DNA of 9,466 bases from assembly GCA_023433585.1 (NCBI GenBank), contig JAEZCL010000127.1, positions 1 to 9,466 on the forward strand. Reading direction: 5' to 3'. The notes under the pieces are model-generated. The model had not been told where the DNA came from. It did not search any database and was given only the letters and a program-made list of their open reading frames with translations. The stretch comes from Pseudomonadota bacterium (GTDB taxonomy: Bacteria > Pseudomonadota > Alphaproteobacteria > Caulobacterales > Caulobacteraceae). Positions 1-8,514 of the stretch are shown here, in pieces (position 1 is the first letter of the stretch; every line of letters starts with the position of its first letter). The position numbers and the translations under genes were made by a program.

Positions 1-80
1 CCGTCATGCGAAAACTCATCGAGGCCGCAAACCTCGTCCTCAAGCGCAACCAGCCTTGGCTCACGCCACAGAACAACTGA
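1..80 (+). CDS. C-terminal fragment of an IS110-family transposase (5' end outside window)
   Basis: The frame entering at the left edge reads V-M-R-K-L-I and ends in a TGA at 78-80, giving 25 visible codons. The pattern M-R-K-L-I followed about ten residues later by L-K-R-N-Q-P-W matches the usual C-terminus of IS110/IS116/IS902 transposases (MRKL, hydrophobic stretch, then polar-x-PW). These are DEDD-type recombinases guided by a bridge RNA, and their elements lack classical terminal inverted repeats. The element's right end should lie a short way past the stop, possibly near 81-92, where palindromic repeat DNA begins. Only the tail is visible, so it cannot be said whether the element is intact. 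The call rests on a short motif recognised by memory. The alternative is the tail of an unrelated helical protein. Confidence 0.6.
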   Translation, partial: VMRKLIEAANLVLKRNQPWLTPQNN

Positions 81-92
81 CATGGTTGCTCC

Positions 93-112
93 CCATCCGC
101 CTTCGCGGATGG
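93..112. repeat. Short perfect stem-loop next to the IS110 end
   Basis: CCATCCGC (93-100) and GCGGATGG (105-112) are perfectly complementary around the four-base loop CTTC. It lies 13 bp after the transposase stop. No T-run follows, so it is not a convincing intrinsic terminator. It resembles the short REP-like hairpins scattered between genes in Caulobacterales and other alphaproteobacteria. It could be the target site of the neighbouring insertion sequence or part of the larger palindromic element at 133-327. Confidence 0.55.
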
Positions 113-132
113 AGAGGTGAAGCGCACGATGT

Positions 133-327
133 TCTCCCTCCCCTTCATGGGGAGGGGGCGGAGCCGAAGGCGAAGCGGGTGGGGGCGGCAAGGCGAAACA
201 GCGCGCCCAAGCAGCGAGCCCCGGATCAAGTCCGGGGCGAGCGGTAGCGAAAGAGCCTATGTCGCCGAGCCCTCCCCACCCCGTCGTCGCTGCGCGCCGA
301 CGGCCCTCCCCATGAAGGGGAGGGAGA
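133..327. repeat. Large imperfect palindromic element of about 195 bp
   Basis: The outer arms are 24-nt exact reverse complements at 133-156 and 304-327. Both are built on CCCTCCCCTTCATGGGGAGG-type sequence. Inside the arms, GGGTGGGGG near 178-186 faces CCTCCCCACCCC near 271-282, so complementarity continues imperfectly inward. The centre holds another perfect dyad (219-237). No convincing coding frame spans it. It looks like a non-coding interspersed palindromic repeat of the MITE or REP-composite kind. The structure is read directly from the sequence; its membership in a genome-wide family is inferred. Confidence 0.7.
219..237. repeat. Small dyad at the core of the large palindrome
   Basis: CCCCGGA (219-225) and TCCGGGG (231-237) are perfect reverse complements around the 5-base loop TCAAG. 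This short motif is recalled as recurring between genes in many alphaproteobacteria. Here it forms the apex of the 133-327 element. Confidence 0.55.
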
Positions 328-403
328 GGATCGGCGCCCGCCGGATGTCATTCCGCCCGCGTGAGACCCGCCGACACGCTTCTGTGGCCGATTTCCTGTG
401 ATG

Positions 404-431
404 CTTGAACCGGGCGTGTCACACGCCACAT
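404..431 (+). promoter_or_regulatory. Candidate heat-shock (sigma-32-like) promoter of lon, with a spacer palindrome
   Basis: CTTGAA at 404-409 matches the sigma-32 -35 element. CCACAT at 426-431, 16 nt later, partly matches the CCCCAT-type -10. lon is a classic sigma-32 target in proteobacteria, which makes this reading reasonable. A 15-bp palindrome, GGCGTGT-C-ACACGCC (413-427), fills the spacer and touches the -10, so it could be an operator. A start site near 438 would give a leader of about 90 nt before the lon ATG. The -10 match is imperfect and no other strong promoter was seen. Confidence 0.4.
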
Positions 432-527
432 ACTCATCCGAATACCGTCGGAATCGGCGGGCGGTCCGGAGCGTTCGCCGGGTCGCGGGCCCGCGATGAA
501 CAACGGCCCGGCAAAGCAGTGAGCATC

Positions 528-2924
<2,397 letters not shown>

Positions 2925-2951
2925 TCGGCGGAAAATCGGCCAAAAAAGCTG

Positions 2952-2994
2952 GGGAAACGGTCAAATTGAAGGGGTTCCGGACGGTTTCCCTTTT
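2952..2994 (+). terminator. Possible intrinsic terminator after lon
   Basis: GGGAAAC (2952-2958) pairs with GTTTCCC (2984-2990), followed directly by TTTT (2991-2994). The loop is long (25 nt) and the stem only 7 bp, so it is a weak candidate. The position 27 bp after the lon stop and the T-run support it. A second small hairpin, AGGCCA/TGGCCT (3001-3006 and 3011-3016), follows and may add to termination or belong to the hup promoter region. Confidence 0.35.
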
Positions 2995-3021
2995 GACGCG
3001 AGGCCAAAGCTGGCCTTTAGT
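2993..3021 (+). promoter_or_regulatory. Candidate housekeeping promoter of the HU gene
   Basis: TTGACGC at 2993-2999 matches the alphaproteobacterial -35 consensus TTGACGS. The -10 is unclear. GCT at 3009-3011 begins a weak GCTANAWC-like match, and CTTTAG at 3015-3020 is an alternative at a 16-nt spacing. The six-base hairpin at 3001-3016 sits within the promoter. A start near 3025 would leave a leader of about 65 nt. Two A-tracts at 2932-2935 and 2942-2947 lie 10 bp apart upstream and may bend the DNA. Confidence 0.4.
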
Positions 3022-3089
3022 CGAGGGGTAAGCGGCTGAGTCGCCTTCAAGACAAAGGCTGCTCCCGCATAGGGCTGGAGAGAAACCCA

Positions 3090-3365
3090 ATGACGAAAGC
3101 TGAACTCATCGCCGCCATCGCCGATGGCGCCGGCATCACCCGCGACCAGGCCAAGAAGTCCCTGGACGTGTTCACCGAGAGCGTGACCAACTCGCTGAAG
3201 GCCGGCAACGACGTGCGCCTGGTCGGTTTCGGCAGCTTCGTGGCCACCGAGCGCAAGGCGGGCCTGGCGCGCAATCCGCGCACCGGCGAAACCGTGCATC
3301 GTCCGGCCTCCAAGACCGCCCGCTTCCGCGTGGGCGAAGGCCTGAAGAGCGCCCTGAACGGCTAA
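3090..3365 (+). CDS. hupB: HU family DNA-binding (histone-like) protein
   Basis: This is a complete 91-aa HU, the usual length of the family. The N-terminal helical dimerisation half (about 1-45, MTKAELIAAIADGAGITR) leads into the signature VGFGSF (45-50). The beta-arm follows with ERKAGLARNPRTGE, carrying the arginines and the proline that intercalates in bent DNA, and then PASKTARFRVGEGLK. HU acts as a dimer that bends and compacts DNA in the nucleoid and helps in replication, recombination and transcription. The ATG at 3090 is preceded by GGAGAG at 3077-3082 with a 7-nt gap, a good ribosome-binding site. It lies 165 bp after lon, and lon next to an HU gene is a widespread arrangement. IHF subunits are the nearest alternative, but the arm sequence fits HU. 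Confidence 0.96.
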   Translation: MTKAELIAAIADGAGITRDQAKKSLDVFTESVTNSLKAGNDVRLVGFGSFVATERKAGLARNPRTGETVHRPASKTARFRVGEGLKSALNG

Positions 3366-3426
3366 GCCGCTCGCGCGTTGTTCGATGGGGCGCGGGCCAT
3401 GCGGTCCGCGCCTTCATCAATTGTGA

Positions 3427-3502
3427 GGGCGGCTAGCTCAGCTGGAAGAGCATCTCGTTTACACCGAGAGGGTCGGCGGTTCGAACCCGTCGCCGCCCAC
3501 CA
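3427..3502 (+). tRNA. tRNA-Val (anticodon TAC)
   Basis: A full 76-nt cloverleaf with encoded CCA can be folded by eye. The acceptor stem pairs GGGCGGC (3427-3433) with GCCGCCC (3492-3498), and ACCA ends at 3502. The D stem is GCTC/GAGC with loop AGCTGGAA. The anticodon stem pairs TCTCG (3453-3457) with CGAGA (3465-3469) around TTTACAC, giving anticodon TAC at 3460-3462, which reads GUA valine codons. The T arm pairs GGCGG with CCGTC (one G-T wobble) around TTCGAAC. A run of five Ts directly after the CCA (3503-3507) may aid 3' end formation. No copy of the tRNA's 3' end elsewhere in the window suggests an integrated element. Confidence 0.97.
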
Positions 3503-3624
3503 TTTTTCGCCGCCGCGCCAGCCCTGCGCGCACGGCTCCGGTTCGAGGCGCGGCCTCTCACCTTCGCCAGTCATCAGCTTTCGTGGATTGAGGCCGGTCG
3601 CCGGATGAGGGCATAGGATGAGCG
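3503..3624. other. Spacer after tRNA-Val with an inverted repeat
   Basis: This 122-bp gap carries GCCGCGCC (3512-3519) and its exact reverse complement GGCGCGGC (3547-3554) around a 27-nt loop. No T-run follows the second arm. It may fold in the transcript downstream of the tRNA and act as a processing or weak termination signal. No promoter for the next small ORF was convincing. Confidence 0.3.
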
Positions 3625-3846
3625 ATGCTGACCCTTGTCCTGATTACCGCTCTTTTCACCACGCCCGCGCCGGACGCCGTGTCCCATGCCCCGCCGCGCG
3701 AAGGCCATGAGGCGGTCGTGCCGCCGAAGAGCGTGATCCCTTCGGACCCCGCCCGCCAACGCCTGATCTTCGCCGGCAAGGTGGAGACCGCCTGGCGCCT
3801 GGCCGACGGCGTCCCCGTCCGATCAGAACCGGAAGCTTGCCCGTAG
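3625..3846 (+). CDS. Small hypothetical protein with signal-like N-terminus
   Basis: This 73-aa ORF opens MLTLVLITALFTT, a hydrophobic stretch that could be a short signal peptide or anchor, though it lacks the usual N-terminal positive charges. A possible cleavage site lies near A24. The rest is polar and proline-rich, with no domain I recognise. AGGATGAG at 3616-3623 lies just before the ATG and could serve weakly as a ribosome-binding site. Its last 24 bp overlap the 3' end of the autotransporter gene on the other strand, so the two are convergent. The overlap and small size mean it may be spurious. In favour is that it is the only plausible protein in the 320 bp between the tRNA and the autotransporter. 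No function can be assigned. Confidence 0.45.
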   Translation: MLTLVLITALFTTPAPDAVSHAPPREGHEAVVPPKSVIPSDPARQRLIFAGKVETAWRLADGVPVRSEPEACP

Positions 3847-6800
3847 CAGCAGGGCGTAGCGCACGTAATCGTCCAGGAATTCGGCGTCGCCCTCGATGGC
3901 CAGCATGCCCAGTTCGTTGCCGACGTTCAGCCGGAAGCCGACGATCGGGCCGCCGCCTTCCAGGCTGTCGGCCACGAGGTCGAAGGCCGGGCCGCCGCTG
4001 AGGAAGCGGGCGGTGGTGACGCCGCCTTCGTGCGAGATGATCTGGCGCCAGCCCACCCGGATCTCGGGGCGCAGCCACTGGTTCTCGCCGAAGCCCATGC
4101 CGAAGTTCAGGGCTGCGGTAGTCGAGAAGATGTGGCCTTCACGATCCGCGATCGCCAGGTCGAAGCCGTCGCCGCCGCCGCTTTCCTCGAACCCGTCTTC
4201 ATTCAGGCCGAAATATTCGACGATCACCTCGGGACGCAGGCTGTAGCGGCCATAGCTGCGTTCATAGGACGCGCCCGCAGCCGCCGTGATCGTATAGCCG
4301 TTCCAGTCCGCGTCGGCGCGGCGCAGGACGCCCTCGCCGACGAACTGGCGCACCGATTCGAAGCTGGCGTAGCCGCCCGCCGCCCGCGCCCAGGTGGTCC
4401 AGGCCCCGCCTTGGGCGCGCCAGTAGAGACCCAGTTCGAGCAGGTTGGCCGACAGCCGCTCCTCGGCCGCCGCGCCCGGCTCCTCCAGGTCGGAGGAGGT
4501 GAAGGCCGTGGACACGCCGATGGCGCCGAACGCGGTCCCGCGCTCCACGCCGCCCGCGAATCCGAAGCCTTCGGACTTGAAGCCGTAGGCGTCGCCGGTC
4601 TCCTTGTCGGCGTAGAAATTGATCTCCTGCAGCCAGGCGCTGGTCTCGCCGCGCGCCGCGCTGTTGTTGCGCCCCGCCAGGGCGCGGGTCACCGCGTCGA
4701 CCCCGCTGGCCAGCGAGATCAGGGCGCCGCCGGAATGGTCGGGCAGCATCTGCTCATAGATGTGCAGCAGGCCTTCGCGATCATTCTGATTGAGGAAGGC
4801 GGCCCGCATCTCATCGTTGGCGTTCAGCGCCTCATACACGGCGTCGAACGCCGACGCCTCGGAGCGGATCATGCCGATCTCGCCGGCCGTGCGGCGACGC
4901 ACATCGACATAGACCTGACCGGCCGCTTCGTCACCGCCCGCCTCGACCACGAACAGGAAGGGCGAGTTCTCCTCGAGGGAGCTGTCGTCGATCTGGCCGA
5001 GTTCAAGCGTGCCGGCATCGACGATGATGTAACGTGCGGGATCGTCCACCAGAGAGGTGAAGCGCACGCCCAGACCCGCCCCGTCGGCGAAGCTGGCCGT
5101 GCCCGAGACGTTGAAGCCGCCCGCCGTTCCAGCGGTCGGATCGACCGTGACGATCAGGTCGCCGTCGGCGCCCACCGTCAGGCTGCTGATGTCCAGCGCC
5201 TGGGCCTGTTGCGCGTCGAGCAGGCCGCCGGCGACGTCGATGGACAAGAGGCCGTCGGCGCCGGACAGGGCGCCACGCACCTCGGCGTCGCCGCTGATGC
5301 GCAGGGTGTCGGCGCCGCCGCCGAAATCGATGTCGCCGTAAACATAGCCGTCACGGATATCCAGGGTGTCGCCGCCGGATCCCAGCAGGATGCTCCCGAC
5401 GATCACCGGCTCGGTGACGCCGCTGGCGGGCGGATTGTCCGGGTCGGTGTCGAGAACCAGCTGGGTGATGTTCACGCCCGTCGTGTTGGCGCTGACGTCA
5501 ATGGCGACCCGGTCGCCGGTGACGACCTGCAGGTTTCCGTCCTCGTCTCGGGTGCTGACGATGCCGGCCTGGATGACTCCGATGTTCTGGATGTCGGTCA
5601 GGGTTCCGCTGAGGTCACGAATGGCGACGGCGTCTCCGGCCGGCCCGTTGATTCCGGCGCGAATGGCGCCGGAATTGTAGAGCGACGTCAGGGAAGCGCC
5701 CGCCTCGATCCGCAGGGCGGTGGCGACGTCCTCGCCTTCGGTGGTGCTGGAGCTGACGAGCGCGCCGGAATTGTAAAGTCTGGGCGTGACGGAGCCGTCG
5801 GCCAAGTGCAGCGCCGTGGCGTCCGCCTCGTGGGCCGAGGCCTGGATGCCGCCCTCGTTGCGGATGCCGCCTTCGATGGTCACGGCATGGCCGCCGTCGA
5901 CGCCGATGCGCACGCCGGTGGCGGAGATTCCGTCAAAAACCCCTGACGCGGTCACGCTGCCCCGGTTGATGAAGCCATAGGCCATGTCGCCCGCGCCGAC
6001 TTCGCCCAGGGTGATGTCGCGCGTGCCCGAGCCGATCTCGATGGCGGGGGCGGAGCCGAAGACGTTGATCGTGGCTGTGGTCTGCTCGACGTCGGGCACC
6101 CCGTCGTTGTCGCGGTCCGTCTCGTCGTCGTCGTCATCCTCGGCGGGGGGTGCGGTCGTGGCCAGGAGAACCCCGCCCGCCACATTGCCGGAGATGCGGA
6201 CCGCCGGTCCGCCGATCAGGAGATCATCGGGGTCCAGCCCATCCATGATTTCCTGTGTGGGCGGACGGGTCGTGTAGCGGAAGCCGGTCGCCGAAATGGT
6301 GGAATCGATGCGCAGGGCTCCGTCGATGTCCCCCTCCAGCGACACGGCGGTGGAGCCTTCGCCCTGGACAGCGATGCCGCCGCCGATCCAGACGTCGCCC
6401 CCGACGTCGCCGGTGGCCCGAACGCCATAGGACTGATCGCCGGTCACCGTCACCGAACCGCGCATCACCAGGTCGCCGGTGAGGCCGGATTCGATGGAGA
6501 CGCCGTAGGATTCGTCGCCTTCGACCACGATGGCGCCGTTGCGGCCCACCTGGACGTCGCCGTCCAGGGGCGCCGCGCCCATGACGCGGATGCCGTAGCG
6601 CTCCACACCTTCGGCGAAGGGACCGTCGAGGTCGCCGTCGCCATCCTCATCCTCGGCCGTGTAGCCGTCAGTGATGCGGATCGTGCCGTTCATGACGACT
6701 GAACCGGTGTTGCCGCCATGGACCAGGATGGCCGTGGCGCCGTCGGCGGCGTCCTCCATCTCGATGGAGCCGCCCTGATCGACCGTGACGTCGTTGTCGG

Positions 6801-7002
6801 AGTTCAGGGTGACCGCCGTTCCCGAATCCACCTCGATCTTTCCGCCCTGGGCGATGCGCACGTCGTCGGCCGCACCGCCGTTGGCGTTGGCGGTGAGGAT
6901 CGGCGTCGTGCGCGTGTTCGAGATCACCGTCTCGGCGTGAACGACTCCGGCGGCGACGGCGAGTGGAGCGAGCGCGACGGCGGCCGCGAGCAGTTTACGC
7001 AT
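3823..7002 (-). CDS. Autotransporter outer-membrane beta-barrel protein (type Va secretion)
   Basis: This 1059-aa protein begins with a Sec signal peptide (MRKLLAAAVALAPLAVAAGV, likely cut after A23 in VHA). The passenger (about 24-700) is rich in Gly, Asp, Val and Ile, with short repeats of the G-x-(I/V)-x-V-x-G-D-x-S-Y-G-V kind (about 148-240), as expected of a right-handed beta-helix. A linker (about 700-780) leads to an autotransporter barrel (about 785-1059) of alternating strands ending in the aromatic F1059 of RASFRF, the signal read by the BAM complex. It should be exposed on or released from the cell surface; adhesion is a common role, but no ligand can be named. Two acidic loops, at residues 118-126 and 296-304, fit D-x-D-x-D-G-x-x-D and may bind calcium. 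The ATG at 7002 follows a good AAGGGG ribosome-binding site (7012-7017). No protease triad was recognised. It is divergent from the glycosyltransferase gene. Confidence 0.9.
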   Translation of the reverse strand: MRKLLAAAVALAPLAVAAGVVHAETVISNTRTTPILTANANGGAADDVRIAQGGKIEVDSGTAVTLNSDNDVTVDQGGSIEMEDAADGATAILVHGGNTGSVVMNGTIRITDGYTAEDEDGDGDLDGPFAEGVERYGIRVMGAAPLDGDVQVGRNGAIVVEGDESYGVSIESGLTGDLVMRGSVTVTGDQSYGVRATGDVGGDVWIGGGIAVQGEGSTAVSLEGDIDGALRIDSTISATGFRYTTRPPTQEIMDGLDPDDLLIGGPAVRISGNVAGGVLLATTAPPAEDDDDDETDRDNDGVPDVEQTTATINVFGSAPAIEIGSGTRDITLGEVGAGDMAYGFINRGSVTASGVFDGISATGVRIGVDGGHAVTIEGGIRNEGGIQASAHEADATALHLADGSVTPRLYNSGALVSSSTTEGEDVATALRIEAGASLTSLYNSGAIRAGINGPAGDAVAIRDLSGTLTDIQNIGVIQAGIVSTRDEDGNLQVVTGDRVAIDVSANTTGVNITQLVLDTDPDNPPASGVTEPVIVGSILLGSGGDTLDIRDGYVYGDIDFGGGADTLRISGDAEVRGALSGADGLLSIDVAGGLLDAQQAQALDISSLTVGADGDLIVTVDPTAGTAGGFNVSGTASFADGAGLGVRFTSLVDDPARYIIVDAGTLELGQIDDSSLEENSPFLFVVEAGGDEAAGQVYVDVRRRTAGEIGMIRSEASAFDAVYEALNANDEMRAAFLNQNDREGLLHIYEQMLPDHSGGALISLASGVDAVTRALAGRNNSAARGETSAWLQEINFYADKETGDAYGFKSEGFGFAGGVERGTAFGAIGVSTAFTSSDLEEPGAAAEERLSANLLELGLYWRAQGGAWTTWARAAGGYASFESVRQFVGEGVLRRADADWNGYTITAAAGASYERSYGRYSLRPEVIVEYFGLNEDGFEESGGGDGFDLAIADREGHIFSTTAALNFGMGFGENQWLRPEIRVGWRQIISHEGGVTTARFLSGGPAFDLVADSLEGGGPIVGFRLNVGNELGMLAIEGDAEFLDDYVRYALLLRASFRF

Positions 7003-7052
7003 AAAGAAGAACCCCTTGGTGACGCGCGCTCGATGACGACAAGGCCCCGATC

Positions 7053-7081
7053 ATAATTCGGAGCCCAGCGACACGCCCCAA
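7053..7081 (-). promoter_or_regulatory. Candidate promoter of the autotransporter gene with overlapping dyad
   Basis: On the minus strand TTGGGG (7081-7076) lies 17 nt before AATTAT (7058-7053), a modest match to a sigma-70 promoter. The start would fall near 7045, about 45 nt upstream of the ATG. An inverted repeat, AATTCGG (7055-7061) and CCGAATT (7087-7093), brackets the promoter and could be an operator. Both elements are weak by sequence, and the AT-rich patch in a GC-rich background is the main support. Confidence 0.3.
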
Positions 7082-7175
7082 GTTTCCCGAATTTGAGGCG
7101 ATTGCAAGGCCAACCTCTCATAGCGGCGATCAGCCGGCGGTGCAAAGGCGCGAGGCGATATGGCGCCAAGAAAGC

Positions 7176-7201
7176 TTGACGGCGTGGCATTTCGTTCTAA
7201 C
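7176..7201 (+). promoter_or_regulatory. Candidate housekeeping promoter of the glycosyltransferase gene
   Basis: TTGACGG at 7176-7182 exactly matches the Caulobacter-type -35 consensus TTGACGS. GTTCTAAC at 7194-7201 matches six of eight positions of GCTANAWC at a spacing of 11 nt, inside the known 10-14 range. A start near 7208 leaves a leader of about 47 nt. A small inverted repeat, AACGCA (7199-7204) and TGCGTT (7222-7227), covers the start region. Confidence 0.5.
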
Positions 7202-7254
7202 GCATCCAATCTTCACGTTTGTGCGTTGCAGCGACGTCGGAAAGGCGGAGCGGA

Positions 7255-8493
7255 ATGATCGACGTTCAGGAAAACGAAGTTCAATTGATCCCGGGGCGCG
7301 ACGAGAAGGTGGCCGACACCTTCAGTGCGGTGAAGGCCGCAGCGTCGGACCCGCGCATCCGCATGGTGGACACCACCATGCTCTATGCGCCGCGCTCGGG
7401 CGGGGTGAAACGCTATCTGCTGGCCAAGAAGACGTGGATCGAGGCCAACAGGCCGGGCGTGGCCCACACCCTGATCGTGCCCGGCGCGCGATACAGGGCG
7501 CGCGCCAACGGCGTCCTGAGCCTTCAGGCGCCCAAGCTGCCGTTCGGCGACGGCTATCGCTGGCCCACCTCCATCAGGCGTTGGAGCGCCTGGGTCGCGG
7601 CGACCCGTCCGCACCTGATCGAGGCGGGCGATCCCTACACACCGGGGCAGGCGGCCCTGGAGGCGGGGCAGAGGTCGGGCGCCCCGGTGATCGGATTCTG
7701 TCACTCGGACCCGGCGGCCCTGGCAGCGCTTCACTTCGGAGAATGGGCCAAGAAGCCGGTGGAGAAGCGCTGGTCGAAGCTGTTCTCGCAGTTCGACCGG
7801 GTGATCTCGCCCAGCCGCTACATCGCCCGGCGCCTGGAGGAGGCGAGGGTGCCGGGCATCGTGGTCCAGCCCCTGGGGGTCGAGGTGGACACCTTCCGGC
7901 CCGAGCGCGCGGACCGCGAGGGGCTGCTGAAGCAGCTGGGGCTGGGCGCCGACGCCCGCCTGCTGGTCTTCGCCGGACGCCCGGCGCGCGAGAAGAACAT
8001 CGACGTGCTGATTCGCGCGGTCCAGATGCTGGGCGATCCCTATCATCTGGTGCTGGTGGGGGCGGGCATGGGCCTGCCGCGCGAGGATCGGGTGATTTCG
8101 CTGCCCTATGAATCGGACCCCAGGGCGGTGGCGCGGATCATCGGCAGCTGCGACGCCTTCGTCCACGCCAACGACCATGAGCCCTTCGGCCTGATCGTGC
8201 TGGAGGCCATGGCCTGCGGCCGGGCCGTGGTGGGCGTCAACGCCGGCGGCGTGGCCGAGACCGTGGACCGGGAGGTGGGCGAACTGGCGGACGCCGCCGA
8301 GCCAAAGGCCTTCGCCGCCGCCGTCGAGGCCCTGTTCGAGCGCGACGTGGAGGCGATCGGCCAGGCGGCGCGGGTCCGCGCGGTGGAGCGATTCGCCTGG
8401 AGCCGGGTCTTCGAGGACCTGTGCATGGTCTATGGCGAGGTCAGCGGCCAGGCGGCGTTCGTGCAGCCGGGCGAGGCCTATCCGGTCCACTGA
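7255..8493 (+). CDS. GT-B glycosyltransferase (family 4-like, retaining)
   Basis: This 412-aa protein has the two-Rossmann GT-B plan. The N-terminal acceptor half contains the glycine loop PRSGGVKRY (46-54) and a central GDPYTPGQAAL segment. The C-terminal nucleotide-sugar half (about 235-390, GT1 domain) has FAGRPAREKN (239-248), where R242 and K247 are the likely phosphate-binding pair. It also has EPFGLIVLEAMACG with the E-x7-E pair E309 and E317. The enzyme should transfer a sugar from a nucleotide donor in the cytoplasm or at the inner-membrane face, keeping the anomeric configuration. Donor and acceptor cannot be read from the sequence; a lipid or polysaccharide of the envelope is the usual target. 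No transmembrane segment is evident. The ATG at 7255 is preceded by AAAGG (7241-7245) and GGAG (7247-7250). A TTG at 7219 in frame would add 12 unlikely residues. The gene appears monocistronic. Confidence 0.9.
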   Translation: MIDVQENEVQLIPGRDEKVADTFSAVKAAASDPRIRMVDTTMLYAPRSGGVKRYLLAKKTWIEANRPGVAHTLIVPGARYRARANGVLSLQAPKLPFGDGYRWPTSIRRWSAWVAATRPHLIEAGDPYTPGQAALEAGQRSGAPVIGFCHSDPAALAALHFGEWAKKPVEKRWSKLFSQFDRVISPSRYIARRLEEARVPGIVVQPLGVEVDTFRPERADREGLLKQLGLGADARLLVFAGRPAREKNIDVLIRAVQMLGDPYHLVLVGAGMGLPREDRVISLPYESDPRAVARIIGSCDAFVHANDHEPFGLIVLEAMACGRAVVGVNAGGVAETVDREVGELADAAEPKAFAAAVEALFERDVEAIGQAARVRAVERFAWSRVFEDLCMVYGEVSGQAAFVQPGEAYPVH

Positions 8494-8514
8494 GGCGCGG
8501 TGTTCGCTCGTCCC

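Noticed and set aside
117..401. ORFs within the palindromic repeat region
   Set aside because: They are Arg- and Pro-rich translations of inverted repeats with no sign of a protein family.
405..527. Upstream extension of lon from a TTG at 405
   Set aside because: The extra 41 residues do not resemble Lon, overlap the likely promoter, and the ATG at 528 gives the expected N-terminus.
3427..3502. tRNA-Val as an integration site for a mobile element
   Set aside because: No second copy of the tRNA 3' end and no integrase were found in the window.
4030..5946. Long plus-strand ORF (638 codons) opposite the autotransporter
   Set aside because: It is a shadow of the autotransporter frame with no recognisable domain; the signal peptide and barrel lie on the other strand.
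7140..8111. Alternative-frame ORF overlapping the glycosyltransferase
   Set aside because: It begins upstream of the promoter and shows none of the glycosyltransferase motifs that lie in the overlapping frame.
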